This document shows, piece after piece, positions 1 through 8,701 of a stretch of DNA of 64,000 bases; the first letter of the stretch is position 1, and each line of letters begins with the position of its first letter. A model generated the notes under the pieces. It was given only the letters and a program-made list of their open reading frames with translations, made no database searches and was not told the origin of the DNA. The translations under genes and the position numbers were made by a program. This stretch comes from Pseudomonas sp. 30_B (GTDB lineage Bacteria; Pseudomonadota; Gammaproteobacteria; Pseudomonadales; Pseudomonadaceae), in contig NZ_JAFGYY010000015.1 of the NCBI RefSeq assembly GCF_017491605.1, forward strand, positions 1-64,000. The letters run 5' to 3'.

Positions 1-395
1 CCACGGCCTTGTTCGCGCATGATCGGCGCCACGCTGTGGATGCCGAGGAAGGTGCCGGTCAGGTTGATCGACAGCGCCCGCTCGAACTCCGCCTTGGACA
101 GTTGCTCGATGGCGCCGAACACCAGCACGGCGGCGTTGTTCACCAGCACGTCGATTCGCCCGTGACGCTCCAGGGTGGCCTGTACCACGCGCTGCCAGTT
201 TTCCTCGCAGCTCACGTCCAGGCGCTGGAAGCTGGCCGCTTCGCCCAGTTCGGCGGCCAGGGCCGCGCCTTCCTGTTCGAGGAGGTCGGCGATGACCACG
301 CGGGCGCCTTCGGCGACGAACAGGCGCGCGGTTTCGGCGCCCATACCGCGGGCGCCTCCGGTGATGATGGCAATCTTGTTTTCCAGACGTTGCAT
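1..395 (-). CDS. Short-chain dehydrogenase/reductase, 3' end cut off by window edge
   Basis: The 131 residues readable on the minus strand start MQRLENKIAIITGGARGMG, the Rossmann glycine motif of classical NAD(P)-dependent SDRs, and contain the NNA motif (DVLVNNAAVLVFG). The catalytic YxxxK lies beyond the left edge, so the gene is partial. It starts 15 bp after the stop of the SDR at 410-1165 and is presumably co-transcribed with it. Its N-terminus resembles the SDR at 13464 (both have a TGxARGxGxxxARLF opening), so the two may be paralogues. SDRs of this look include 3alpha/20beta-hydroxysteroid dehydrogenases; a hydroxysteroid substrate is inferred from the island, not shown. Confidence 0.85.
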   Translation of the reverse strand, partial: MQRLENKIAIITGGARGMGAETARLFVAEGARVVIADLLEQEGAALAAELGEAASFQRLDVSCEENWQRVVQATLERHGRIDVLVNNAAVLVFGAIEQLSKAEFERALSINLTGTFLGIHSVAPIMREQGR

Positions 396-409
396 GAAAA
401 GCTCCTTGT

Positions 410-1165
410 TCAACCCCAGTAGGCTTGGCCGCCATCCAGCGGGATGGTGGCGCCGGTCAGGTAGCGGGCGTTGTCGCTGACCAGGAAGGCCACGGTGCGG
501 CCGATGTCGGCTTCGCAGTCGCCGACGCGCCGCAGCGGAATGCTCTGGAAGAACGCCTCGGCCTCTGCCGGATGGGCGTCCACCCAGCCCCGCAGTCCCG
601 GCGACAGCGCATGGGGAGCGATGACGTTGACGCGGATGCCGTCCACGCCCCATTCGCAGGCGGCCGCGCGGCTCAGGGAGCGGATGGCTTCCTTGGTCGC
701 GGCGTAGTGACCGTAGCCGGAGGCATCCCAGCGCACGGCGGCGGAGGAGGCCAGGTTGACGATCGAGCCATTGCCCTTGAGATGGGGGTAGCAGGCGCGC
801 ATCAGGCGCAGCGTAGCCATCGGGCCCGAGTCGATGCCCTTCATGAATTCATCGTCGCTGACATCAAGGATGCGTCCCAGCGGCACGATCTGCGCGTTGT
901 TGACCAGGATGTCGAGGCTGCCGAAAGCCTCCACCACCTCGGCCACGCTACGCTCGAGATCGCTTGCACTCATCACGTCGCACTCCACCGCGAGCGCTTC
1001 GCCACCGCGCTGGCGGATTTCTTCCACGGTCTGTTCCAGCGTGGCGCGGGTACGGCCCGCCACGGCGACCCTGGCACCCTCGGCGGCGAGGGCGAAGGCG
1101 ATGCCCTGGCCGACGCCCTGACCACCACCGGTGACCAGCGCCACCTTGCCTTGCAGCATGTTCAT
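410..1165 (-). CDS. Short-chain dehydrogenase/reductase (251 aa)
   Basis: Full-length classical SDR. The cofactor motif TGGGQGVG is near residues 12-19, NNA near residue 90 (here NNAQ rather than the usual NNAG) and the active site is SGYGHYAATK, giving the Tyr-x3-Lys pair. An AAGGAG ribosome site about 8 bp upstream of ATG 1165 supports this start; a second ATG two codons in is possible. It should oxidise or reduce a hydroxyl/keto group of an alicyclic substrate. It leads a two-gene minus-strand operon and is divergent from the NTF2-like gene at 1405; the intergenic region holds palindromes of the island operator type. The steroid role is inferred from location. Confidence 0.85.
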   Translation of the reverse strand: MNMLQGKVALVTGGGQGVGQGIAFALAAEGARVAVAGRTRATLEQTVEEIRQRGGEALAVECDVMSASDLERSVAEVVEAFGSLDILVNNAQIVPLGRILDVSDDEFMKGIDSGPMATLRLMRACYPHLKGNGSIVNLASSAAVRWDASGYGHYAATKEAIRSLSRAAACEWGVDGIRVNVIAPHALSPGLRGWVDAHPAEAEAFFQSIPLRRVGDCEADIGRTVAFLVSDNARYLTGATIPLDGGQAYWG

Positions 1166-1320
1166 GCGTGATTTCTCCTTATTCTTGTTGTAAGGAGGCG
1201 GCGTTGCCCGTGATCACCCGCGCTTCGCGGATGGAGCGGCAGCGAGCCTCCTGGCAGGACCTGCGATGAGGCAGGGAAGGGCAGACTTGCATCCTTCGGG
1301 GTGGTGGAAATCGGCCGATC

Positions 1321-1346
1321 GGACTAGGGCTAGTCCCCTTGGACGA
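1321..1346. promoter_or_regulatory. Steroid-regulon operator candidate, site A (three half-sites)
   Basis: TAGTCC-CCTT-GGACGA at 1331-1346 fits the recurrent palindrome TMGTCC-N4-GGACKA. A further half-site GGACTA at 1321-1326 sits four bases to its left, giving three alternating half-sites. The core ends 58 bp before ATG 1405. It could also serve the divergent SDR gene whose start is 165 bp away. Confidence 0.65.
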
Positions 1347-1404
1347 TGAACGGCGGTAGGTGCGCTGACAGGCTCGTGCTCCCCCCACCGCCGGAGCCAA
1401 ACAA

Positions 1405-1884
1405 ATGGTCGAGTCCGTCGAAGTCCTTCTTGAGATCGAGCAGATCCGCCAGCTGAAGTACCGTTACTTCCGTGCCATCGACACCCATGACTGGGCGCTG
1501 TTCGCCACCTGCCTCGCCGAGGACGTCACCACCCAGCTGGACAGCGGCGCTTACGCGTTCGTCGGCCGCGACGCTTTCATCGCCGGGCTGAAAGGGATGA
1601 TGGATCGTCCGACCCTGTTGTCGAAGCACCAGGGCCACCATCCCGAGATCGAGCTGCTCGCGCCTGATCGCGCCCGTGGCGTGTGGTACCTGGAAGACCA
1701 GGTGATCGATCTGGATAACGACTGGATCGTGCAGGGCACGGCGTTCTACCAGGACGAATACGTCAAGCGCGATGGCGCCTGGCTGATCCTGTCGACCGGC
1801 TACCGCCGCGTGCTCGACAACGTCACGACGCCCATCCCGGCGGATTTTCGCGTGGTCAAGAGCTGGTTCGGCGTAGCGGGTTGA
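1405..1884 (+). CDS. SnoaL-like / NTF2-fold protein (159 aa)
   Basis: The opening EIEQIRQLKYRYFRAIDTHD, followed by a block of the type LAEDV..., is typical of SnoaL_4-like proteins of the NTF2 (cone) fold, the fold shared by ketosteroid isomerase, scytalone dehydratase and many ring-hydroxylase small subunits. GGAG upstream supports ATG 1405. Aspartates and histidines lie in the pocket-forming part (HQGHHPEIEL), but no assigned catalytic set was recognised. It may be a dehydratase, isomerase or binding protein for a steroid intermediate; that is inference. It follows operator site A, apparently as a single gene. Confidence 0.8.
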   Translation: MVESVEVLLEIEQIRQLKYRYFRAIDTHDWALFATCLAEDVTTQLDSGAYAFVGRDAFIAGLKGMMDRPTLLSKHQGHHPEIELLAPDRARGVWYLEDQVIDLDNDWIVQGTAFYQDEYVKRDGAWLILSTGYRRVLDNVTTPIPADFRVVKSWFGVAG

Positions 1885-1959
1885 GGTGGGCGCGGGCCTC
1901 GGTCCGAGGCGCCGCCAGGCGCCGGTGGGCTCGAACGCTTTCCGGGCTTGCCGTCTGGC

Positions 1960-1975
1960 TAGTCTCAATGGACGA
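1960..1975. promoter_or_regulatory. Steroid-regulon operator candidate, site B
   Basis: TAGTCT-CAAT-GGACGA fits the recurrent palindrome with one mismatch in the left arm. It ends 72 bp before ATG 2048 of the SDR-fadD3 pair. Confidence 0.6.
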
Positions 1976-2047
1976 TCACCATCTCCCGGCGGCTGATTAG
2001 ACTTCCGCCGCAGGACACCCTCAGAACAACAAGACCAGAGGTATGCA

Positions 2048-2794
2048 ATGAATCGACTGCAAGGCAAGGTCGCGGTGATCACGGGCGCGGCATCGGGCAT
2101 CGGCCTGGCGTGTGCGCGCTGCTTCGCGGAAGAAGGCGCACAAGTGGTGGGCCTGGACGTGGGCACCGCCCCCGCCGATTTCCCCGGCCTGTTCATGGCC
2201 CTGGACGTGAGCAACGAGAGCAACGTCGAGCAGGTGATGGGCGAAGTCGTTTCGCGCCATGGCCGCCTCGACGTGCTGGTCAACGCCGCCGGCGTCGCCA
2301 GCCGTGGCAGCGTCACCGATTCGTCCACCCGCGAGTGGCAGCGCGTGCTCGACATCAACCTCACCGGCAGCATGCTCACCAGCAAGCACGCCGTGGGCCA
2401 GATGGTCGCCCAGCGCAGCGGCTCGATCATCAACATCGGCTCGATCTTCGGCCTGCAGGGCTGCGACGGTAACGTCGCCTACAACGTCGCCAAAGGTGGC
2501 ATCAACCAGCTGACCCGCTCCATGGCCATCGACTACGGCCATGCCAACGTGCGCGTCAACGGCCTCTGCCCGGGCCTGATCGAAACCCCCATGACCCAGA
2601 TGGTGCGCGAACAGGCCGCCTTCCACGCCTTCTTCGCCTCGCAGCACATGCTCAGCCGCGCCGGCCAGCCGGAAGAGGTGGCCAAGGCCGCGCTGTTCCT
2701 CGCCTCGGACGATGCGTCCTTCGTCAGCGGGCAGATGATCGCCGTCGACGGTGGCTTCTCCGCCGGCCGGCGTTTCGCTCCGCCGCAAGACTGA
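2048..2794 (+). CDS. Short-chain dehydrogenase/reductase (248 aa)
   Basis: Classical SDR: TGAASGIG at about residues 12-19, the NAAG variant of the NNAG motif (LVNAAGVAS), structural Asn in DINLTG, catalytic serine in NIGSIFG, and YNVAK as the YxxxK pair; the C-terminus ends in VDGGFSAG. It is likely NAD-dependent and of hydroxysteroid or 3-hydroxyacyl-CoA dehydrogenase type. Operator site B lies 72 bp upstream and fadD3 follows after 208 bp containing a palindromic repeat, so co-transcription is possible but not certain. The substrate is not recognisable from sequence. Confidence 0.85.
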   Translation: MNRLQGKVAVITGAASGIGLACARCFAEEGAQVVGLDVGTAPADFPGLFMALDVSNESNVEQVMGEVVSRHGRLDVLVNAAGVASRGSVTDSSTREWQRVLDINLTGSMLTSKHAVGQMVAQRSGSIINIGSIFGLQGCDGNVAYNVAKGGINQLTRSMAIDYGHANVRVNGLCPGLIETPMTQMVREQAAFHAFFASQHMLSRAGQPEEVAKAALFLASDDASFVSGQMIAVDGGFSAGRRFAPPQD

Positions 2795-2803
2795 GAGCGC
2801 CTG

Positions 2804-2933
2804 CCTACGATCTGCTGCGCGTCGGCAGAACTGCGTTAAAAACAGACTCGGAATGCTCATTTACAGCTCGTAAACTCCGCTTCCTCGTCTGTTTTTGCCT
2901 TGTTCTGCTCTAGCTCGCGAGATCGTAAACAGG
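2804..2933. repeat. 130-bp palindromic intergenic element (MITE-like)
   Basis: The outer ends are inverted (CCTACGATCT at the left, AGATCGTAAACAGG at the right). An inner perfect stem AAAAACAGAC (2838-2847) pairs with GTCTGTTTTT (2887-2896), and TTTAC-N5-GTAAA lies in its loop. The whole element can fold into one long hairpin between the SDR gene and fadD3. A collapsed relative of its ends is at 38640-38669. I recall similar elements scattered in other Pseudomonas genomes. Confidence 0.7.
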
Positions 2934-3002
2934 CGCCCAAGCGGCAACGGGCCGGCGCTGCGCCGGCCCTTCTTCGGTTTTCGTTCGTGAGTTTTTCCTG
3001 CC

Positions 3003-4574
3003 ATGACCAGCCCGCAATCCGCCCTGACCATTCCCCAGCTGCTGAGCGCCACGGCGATCGCCTATGGCGAGCAAGCGGCCATCGAGGACGGCGACGTCCG
3101 CCTGAATTACCGCGAACTCGACCAGTGGCGCCGGCGTGCCGCCCGCGCGTTGCTGGCACTGGGCATCGGCCATGGCGAGCGGGTCGCGGTGTGGGCGCCG
3201 AACCACTGGGAATGGATAGTCGCGGCCACCGCGCTGCACAGCGTGGGCGCCGTGCTGGTGCCGCTGAATACCCGCATGAAGGGCGCCGAGGCCGGCCTGG
3301 TGCTGCGTGAGAGCGGCGCCAGCCTGCTGTTCGTCATCGGCGACTTCCTCGGCAACGATTACCCGGCGCTGCTGGCCGGCGAGGACCTGCCGGCGCTGCG
3401 CCAGCGGGTGATCCTGCGCGGCGAGCGTGCTGGCGCGCTGGGCTGGGACGAGTTCCTGGCCCTGGCCGATGGCGTGCCCGAGACGCAGCTGGACGAGCGC
3501 CAGGCGGCGGTCGGCAGCGACGACCTGTGCGACCTGCTGTTCACCTCCGGCACCACCGGCAAGCCCAAGGGCGTGATGACCGCCCACGGGCAGAACCTGC
3601 GCCTGGTGCGCGACTGGAGCGAAATGGTCGGCCTGCGCCAGGGCGACCGCTACCTGATCGTCAATCCCTTCTTCCACAGCTTCGGCTACAAAGCCGGCTG
3701 GCTGGCGGCGCTGATGCGCGGCTGCTGCATCCTGCCGCAGGCGGTGTTCGACGTGAACGTGCTGCTCGAACGGGTGGCCGCCGAGCGCGTAACCGTGCTG
3801 CCCGGCCCGCCGACGCTGTACCAGTCGCTGCTGGCGCATCCCGATCGCGGCGCCTATGACCTGGGCTCGCTGCGCGTGGCCGTCACCGGCGCCGCCTCGG
3901 TGCCGGTGGAAATGGTCCGGCGCATGCGCAGCGAACTGGGCTTCGAGACCATCGTCACCGCCTACGGCCTGACCGAGACCTGCGGCTTCGTCACCATCTG
4001 CCGTCCCGGCGACGATGCCGAAACCATCGCCACCACCAGCGGTCGCGCCTTCCCCGAAGTGGAGGTGCGCTGCGTGGACGCCGAGGGTCGCAGCGTCCCG
4101 GCCGGCGAGCCGGGGGAAGTGGTGGTGCGTGGCTACAACCTGATGCAGGGCTACTTCGGCAACCCCGAGGCGACCGCCGAAGCCATCGACGCCGAAGGCT
4201 GGCTGCACACCGGTGACGTCGGCGTGCTGGATGAGCGCGGCTACCTGCGCATCACCGACCGTCTCAAGGACATGTTCATCAACGGCGGCTTCAACGTGTA
4301 CCCGGCGGAGATCGAGCAGGCCATCCTCTGCTACCCGGGCGTGGCCCAGGCAGCGGTGATCGGCATCCCCGACGAGCGCCTGGGGGAGGTGGCCATGGCC
4401 TTCCTGCTGCCGGCGGCCGGGCAGTCCATCGACCTCGACGCGTTCCTCGCCTGGTGCCGCGAACGCATGGCCAACTACAAGGCCCCGCGCCGCGCCATGC
4501 TGCTCGACGCGCTGCCGCTGAACGCCGCCGGCAAGGTCACCAAGGCCGCCCTGCGGGAGCTGGCGGCGAGCTGA
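3003..4574 (+). CDS. fadD3: FadD3-like acyl-CoA synthetase (HIP-CoA ligase)
   Basis: ANL-superfamily adenylate-forming ligase of 523 residues. Visible are the P-loop TSGTTGKPKG (181-190), the AYGLTE motif (320-325), the hinge motif near ITDRLKDMFINGGFN, and the C-terminal catalytic lysine in NAAGKVTK (K511). The segments NPFFHSFGYKAG and VTVLPGPPTLYQSLL match, from memory, those of mycobacterial FadD3, which thioesterifies 3aalpha-H-4alpha(3'-propanoate)-7abeta-methylhexahydro-1,5-indanedione (HIP), the C/D-ring remnant of steroids. It would start the lower pathway run by the ipd, fadE30 and echA20 products encoded further right. A strong terminator follows. The precise substrate is inferred from family and context. 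Confidence 0.85.
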   Translation: MTSPQSALTIPQLLSATAIAYGEQAAIEDGDVRLNYRELDQWRRRAARALLALGIGHGERVAVWAPNHWEWIVAATALHSVGAVLVPLNTRMKGAEAGLVLRESGASLLFVIGDFLGNDYPALLAGEDLPALRQRVILRGERAGALGWDEFLALADGVPETQLDERQAAVGSDDLCDLLFTSGTTGKPKGVMTAHGQNLRLVRDWSEMVGLRQGDRYLIVNPFFHSFGYKAGWLAALMRGCCILPQAVFDVNVLLERVAAERVTVLPGPPTLYQSLLAHPDRGAYDLGSLRVAVTGAASVPVEMVRRMRSELGFETIVTAYGLTETCGFVTICRPGDDAETIATTSGRAFPEVEVRCVDAEGRSVPAGEPGEVVVRGYNLMQGYFGNPEATAEAIDAEGWLHTGDVGVLDERGYLRITDRLKDMFINGGFNVYPAEIEQAILCYPGVAQAAVIGIPDERLGEVAMAFLLPAAGQSIDLDAFLAWCRERMANYKAPRRAMLLDALPLNAAGKVTKAALRELAAS

Positions 4575-4600
4575 TACAACCGAATCCTTTGGCTGGTCAT

Positions 4601-4636
4601 GCCCCGTGGGGAAATCTACCTGCGGGGCTTTTTTTT
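4601..4636 (+). terminator. Rho-independent terminator after fadD3
   Basis: GCCCCG (4601-4606) pairs with CGGGGC (4623-4628), followed directly by eight T residues, 27 bp after the fadD3 stop. Confidence 0.85.
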
Positions 4637-5783
4637 GCCTGGTGGTTGGTGGATGCAATCGGGGATTGGAAAGCCCCTCGTAGGAGCGGACTTCGTCCGC
4701 GATGCTTTTTCTTTTCGTAGGGCGAATAACGCCTAAGGCGTTATTCGCCGATTTGGCTTTGGGTGTTTCTGCGCCGCTTCGGTGTGTGCTGATAGATTTT
4801 GTTTCGCCCCCTCGGGCGAGTCCCTTTTGGCAAACGCCCCAAAAGGAACCAAAAGGTCTTGCCCCACCATCCGGGTCCCGCTTCGCGGGACTCCCCTCGC
4901 TCCATCGGAGTTTCAGGGGCGCGCGTCGACGGGCCATCCATGGCCCAACGACGCTCTCGCGGCATCCATGCCGCTCAACCCCTGAAACTCCGATTCCACT
5001 CGGCCTCCTGAAGGGGCGATCGGAGTGCGCGGATATTTCTCTGGAAGTCTTTAAAGCCAGAGCGGAGCTGCGCTCTTCCGTAGGAGCGGACCTTGTCCGC
5101 GAAATCCCTCGCGGCGGAATCTGTGCGGACAGGAAAGCGCCGGTGTTTGTCGCGACCCTGTAGGAGCGAGCTTGCTCGCGAACCGCCCAATACCGATGTG
5201 ACCGGATAACTCTGTTCGCGAGCAAGCTCGCTCCTACGAAGAGCAGTCCGGCGCGAACGCTATCCGCCGTGATGGGTATCGCTTCGCTCCACACCATCCT
5301 ACGAAGAGCAGTCCAGCATGAAGCCGCCAAAGTTGCAGGCGTGCGCAGAGTCCCGTCGGTTGCGTGGGGCGTATAACGCTCCGCGTTATACGCCGACTGG
5401 CCTTGGTGGCCGGTTTGCTCGGGTTTCGGAATGGATCCGGGATGGGCCACGGCGTTGGCGATGGGGCGGGTGAAACGGCGTATAACCGCGAACGGTTATA
5501 CGCCCAACGTTCGGTATGCGGAGCTTCTCCGCGAAATCCAGGCGAAGCCGGGACAGTCGTTGTGGCCGGCCTTGCGGCCGGATCGCGGACGAAGTCCGCT
5601 CCTACAAGATCAAAAGCCCCTCACCCTAACCCTCTCCCGCAAGCGGGAGAGGGGACCGTTCGGTGCAGGATGAAACCGAAGTGTCAGTTGGCACGGACGG
5701 CTCCCTCTCCCTGAGGGAGAGGGCTGGGGTGAGGGGGAAGCGCTGGCAGGGAATAACCCGGTATGAAGACAGTTGCTCCTACG
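4637..5783. repeat. Intergenic region rich in REP-like hairpins
   Basis: This 1.1-kb stretch between fadD3 and cysNC has no convincing gene. It holds GTAGGAGCGGAC-type REP hairpins (about 4680, 5081, 5160, and inverted copies about 5216 and 5580), GGCGTATAAC/GTTATACGCC-type hairpins (about 5368 and 5478, with a GCGAATAACG variant about 4720), CCCTCACCC/GGGAGAGGG modules (5617-5740), and copy 1 of the long multi-hairpin element (4761-5063). Short open frames here are by-products of these repeats. Confidence 0.75.
4761..5063 (+). repeat. Long multi-hairpin repeat, copy 1
   Basis: About 300 nt shared with 14967-15287 and 60252-60634, all in the same orientation. Hairpins include the GCGCCGCTTCGGTG region, CGCCCCCTCGGGCG, CCTTTTGG (4823-4830) with CCAAAAGG (4839-4846), GTCCCGC/GCGGGAC, GGGCCATCCATGGCCC and GCATCCATGC. 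A 15-bp stem TCGGAGTTTCAGGGG (4905-4919) with CCCCTGAAACTCCGA (4979-4993) encloses the last two. See findings for covariation. Confidence 0.8.
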
Positions 5784-5822
5784 AAAAACCAAGGCCCGCC
5801 CCGGTGAGGGGGCGGGCCTTGG
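5784..5822 (-). terminator. Rho-independent terminator after cysNC
   Basis: A perfect 14-bp stem, 5789-5802 with 5809-5822, and a 6-nt loop. Read on the minus strand it is followed by five T residues, 16 bp after the cysNC stop. Confidence 0.9.
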
Positions 5823-5838
5823 TGCCTTACCGCTCGTA

Positions 5839-7731
5839 TCAACCCATCAGCAGGATCTCCACGATCCGCTCCGCAGCCGCCTCCGCCGATTCATGGCGGG
5901 TATCGATGCGAATCTCCGGACTCAGCGGCGCCTCGTACGGCGAGTCGATGCCGGTGAAGTTCTTTAGCTCGCCGCGCCGGGCCTTCTGGTACAGGCCTTT
6001 GGGGTCGCGCTCCTCGGCCAGGCTCAGCGGCGTGTCGACGAAGATCTCCAGGAAGTTGCCTTCGCCAGCCAGGTTGCGCGCCATGTCGCGTTCGGCGCGG
6101 AACGGCGAGATGAAGGAGACCAGGGTGATCAACCCGGCATCGAGCATCAGCTTCGCCACCTCGGCTACGCGGCGGATGTTTTCCACGCGATCGGCCTCGG
6201 TGAAGCCCAGGTCGCGGTTCAGGCCGTGGCGGACGTTGTCGCCGTCGAGCAGGTAGGTGTGCCGGCCGAGGGCGTGCAGCTTGCGTTCCACCAGGTTGGC
6301 GATGGTCGACTTGCCGGCGCCGGACAGCCCGGTGAACCACAGCACCCGTGGCGTCTGGCCCTTGAGCGCGGCGTGGGCCTCGCGGTTCACGTCGATGGCC
6401 TGCCAGTGCACGTTCTGCGCGCGGCGCAGGGCGAAGTGCAGCATGCCGGCGCCAACGGTGCGGTTGCTCAGCCGGTCGATGACGATGAAGCCGCCGGTGT
6501 CGCGGTTGTCGGCGTAGGCATCGAAGGCGATCGGGCGGTCCAGGTTGAGGTTGCACACGCCGATCTCGTTCAGCTCCAGGGTGCGCGCGGCCAGGTGCTC
6601 GAGAGTGTTCACGTCGACCCGGTGCTTGAGGCTGGTGCAGCTCATGCCGACGGTGCGGGTGCCGATCTTCATCAGGTAGGGGCGGCCGGGGAGCAGGGCG
6701 TCCTGGTCCATCCATACCAGGGTAGCTTCGAACTGGTCGGCCACTTCCGCCGGGGCGTCGGCCAGGGTGAGCAGGTCGCCGCGGCTGATGTCGATCTCGC
6801 CTTCCAGGGTCAGGGTCACCGCCTGGCCGCAGACCGCTTCGTCCTGCTGGCCGGCGGTACCGAGGATGCCGCTGACCGTGCTCTGCTGGCCGGAAGGCAG
6901 CACGCGAATGCGCTCGCCGACGCGGATGCTGCCGGCGGCGATGTTGCCGCTGAAGCCCCGGAAGTCCAGGTTCGGCCGGTTCACCCATTGCACCGGCAGG
7001 CGGAACGCCGCCTGGCTCTGCCGCGATTCTTCCAGCGGCACGCTCTCCAGGTACTGCAGCAGACTCGGTCCCTGGTACCAGGGGGTGTTCGGGCTGGGTT
7101 CGAGCATGTTGTCGCCGCGCAGCGCCGAGAGCGGGATGCACTGGATGTCGTCGAGGCCGATCTGCGCGGCGAAGGCGCGGTAGTCACGTTCGATGCGCTC
7201 GAAGACGTCCTGCGAGTAGTCCATCAGGTCGAGCTTGTTGATCGCCAGCACCACCTTGCGGATGCCCAGCAGGGACACCAGGTAGCTGTGCCGGCGGGTC
7301 TGCACCAGCAGGCCCTGGCGGGCGTCCACCAGGATCACCGCGAGGTCGGCGGTGGAGGCGCCGGTCACCATGTTGCGGGTGTACTGCTCGTGGCCGGGGG
7401 TGTCGGCGACGATGAACTTGCGCTTGTCGGTGGCGAAGAAGCGGTAGGCCACGTCGATGGTGATGCCCTGTTCGCGCTCGGCGGCCAGGCCGTCCACCAG
7501 CAGGGCGAAATCCAGCTCCTCGCCCTGGGTACCGAGCTTCTTCGAGTCGGCCTCCAGCTGGCCGAGCTGGTCTTCGAACAGCACCTTGGATTCGTAGAGC
7601 AGGCGGCCGATCAGGGTGCTCTTGCCGTCGTCGACGCTGCCGCAGGTGATGAAGCGCAGCAGTTGCTTGTGCTGTTGCTGGGCCAGGTAGGCGGTGAGGT
7701 CGTCGCGTGCCGATTGGGTGATGGCGTTCAT
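5839..7731 (-). CDS. cysNC: Bifunctional sulfate adenylyltransferase GTPase subunit / APS kinase (CysNC)
   Basis: The 630-residue fusion has an N-terminal EF-Tu-like GTPase (CGSVDDGKSTLIGRLL P-loop near residues 31-46, DTPGHEQY, NKLD) and a C-terminal APS kinase with its own P-loop GLSGAGKSTIAN near residue 460. With CysD it makes APS from sulfate and ATP, and the kinase part phosphorylates APS to PAPS, the sulfonate donor. Its ATG overlaps the cysD stop by one base (TGATG), so the two are translationally coupled. Such a pair normally feeds cysteine synthesis; here it sits inside a steroid island, 1.6 kb from a divergent sulfotransferase operon. That suggests a dedicated PAPS supply, as with NodPQ or RaxPQ. 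Whether the genome has a second, housekeeping copy cannot be seen here. Confidence 0.95.
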   Translation of the reverse strand: MNAITQSARDDLTAYLAQQQHKQLLRFITCGSVDDGKSTLIGRLLYESKVLFEDQLGQLEADSKKLGTQGEELDFALLVDGLAAEREQGITIDVAYRFFATDKRKFIVADTPGHEQYTRNMVTGASTADLAVILVDARQGLLVQTRRHSYLVSLLGIRKVVLAINKLDLMDYSQDVFERIERDYRAFAAQIGLDDIQCIPLSALRGDNMLEPSPNTPWYQGPSLLQYLESVPLEESRQSQAAFRLPVQWVNRPNLDFRGFSGNIAAGSIRVGERIRVLPSGQQSTVSGILGTAGQQDEAVCGQAVTLTLEGEIDISRGDLLTLADAPAEVADQFEATLVWMDQDALLPGRPYLMKIGTRTVGMSCTSLKHRVDVNTLEHLAARTLELNEIGVCNLNLDRPIAFDAYADNRDTGGFIVIDRLSNRTVGAGMLHFALRRAQNVHWQAIDVNREAHAALKGQTPRVLWFTGLSGAGKSTIANLVERKLHALGRHTYLLDGDNVRHGLNRDLGFTEADRVENIRRVAEVAKLMLDAGLITLVSFISPFRAERDMARNLAGEGNFLEIFVDTPLSLAEERDPKGLYQKARRGELKNFTGIDSPYEAPLSPEIRIDTRHESAEAAAERIVEILLMG

Positions 7732-8630
7732 CAGAAGTACCCCTCTTGTTTCTTCTTCTCCATGGAGCCGGCCGAGTCGCTGTCGATCAGGCGGCCCTGG
7801 CGTTCGGAGGTGCGGCTGACGAGCATCTCCTGGATGATCGCCGGCAGGTCGTCGGCGTCGCTGTCGATGGCGCCGGTGAGCGGGTAGCAGCCCAGGGTGC
7901 GGAAGCGCACCTTGCGCAGCTCCGGGGCTTCCCCGTCGCGCAGCGGCAGGCGTTCGTCGTCGACCATGATCAGGGTGCCGTCGCGGCGCACCACCGGGCG
8001 CTCCTTGGCGAAATACAGCGGCACGATGGGGATCTGCTCCAGGAAAATGTATTGCCAGATGTCCAGCTCGGTCCAGTTCGACAGCGGGAATACCCGCAGG
8101 CTTTCACCCTTGCGCTTGCGGGTGTTGTACAGGCTCCAGAGTTCCGGACGCTGCTGCTTGGGGTCCCAGCGGTGCTGCTCGGAACGGATCGAGAACACCC
8201 GCTCCTTGGCCCGCGATTTCTCCTCGTCGCGGCGCGCGCCGCCGAAGGCCGCGTCGAACCCATGGTGGTCCAGCGCTTGCTTCAGGCCCTGGGTCTTCCA
8301 GATGTCGGTGTGCAGCGCCGAACCGTGCTCGAAGGGGTTGATGCCGCGCTCCACACCCTCGGGGTTGATGTGCACCAGCAGCTCCAGGCCCAGGCGTTTG
8401 GCGGTCTGATCGCGGAAGTCGATCATCTCGCGGAATTTCCAGGTGGTGTCCACGTGCAGCAGGGGGAAGGGCGGCTTGCCCGGGGCGAAGGCCTTCATCG
8501 CCAGGTGCAGCATCACCGCGCTGTCCTTGCCGATGGAGTAAAGCATCACCGGGTTCTCACACTCGGCGACCACTTCGCGGATGATCTGGATGCTTTCCGC
8601 TTCCAGCCGTTGCAGATGACTCAACATCAC
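7731..8630 (-). CDS. cysD: Sulfate adenylyltransferase subunit 2 (CysD)
   Basis: 299 residues of the PAPS-reductase/ATP-sulfurylase-2 family. The PP-loop SIGKDSAVMLHLA is near residues 32-44, and FGGARRDEEKSRAKERVFS and RVFPLSNWTELDIWQYI are family hallmarks. It adenylates sulfate with ATP, driven by GTP hydrolysis in CysNC. The N-terminal LSHLQRLEAESIQIIREV is canonical, supporting ATG 8630 (GGAGGT just upstream). The gene has its own promoter region: the most symmetrical copy of the island operator (site C) ends 72 bp before the ATG. No cysteine-pathway gene is adjacent. Regulation with steroid genes is inferred from the operator. Confidence 0.95.
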   Translation of the reverse strand: MMLSHLQRLEAESIQIIREVVAECENPVMLYSIGKDSAVMLHLAMKAFAPGKPPFPLLHVDTTWKFREMIDFRDQTAKRLGLELLVHINPEGVERGINPFEHGSALHTDIWKTQGLKQALDHHGFDAAFGGARRDEEKSRAKERVFSIRSEQHRWDPKQQRPELWSLYNTRKRKGESLRVFPLSNWTELDIWQYIFLEQIPIVPLYFAKERPVVRRDGTLIMVDDERLPLRDGEAPELRKVRFRTLGCYPLTGAIDSDADDLPAIIQEMLVSRTSERQGRLIDSDSAGSMEKKKQEGYF

Positions 8631-8701
8631 TTACCTCCTCGTGTCTTGCCGTCCTCGGGGCCGGCGTGGCACCACGGTAGGTAATGCACCGTCGCGGGTT
8701 C

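Noticed and set aside
4702..5190. Short open frames inside the long repeat copies (also around 14736-15279 and 60162-60871)
   Set aside because: They shift frame between copies and follow the hairpin pattern; the conserved feature is pairing, not protein.
2910..5450. An 846-codon minus-strand frame across fadD3 and the following repeats
   Set aside because: Opposite to FadD3, which has all ligase motifs, and continuing through REP elements and a terminator.
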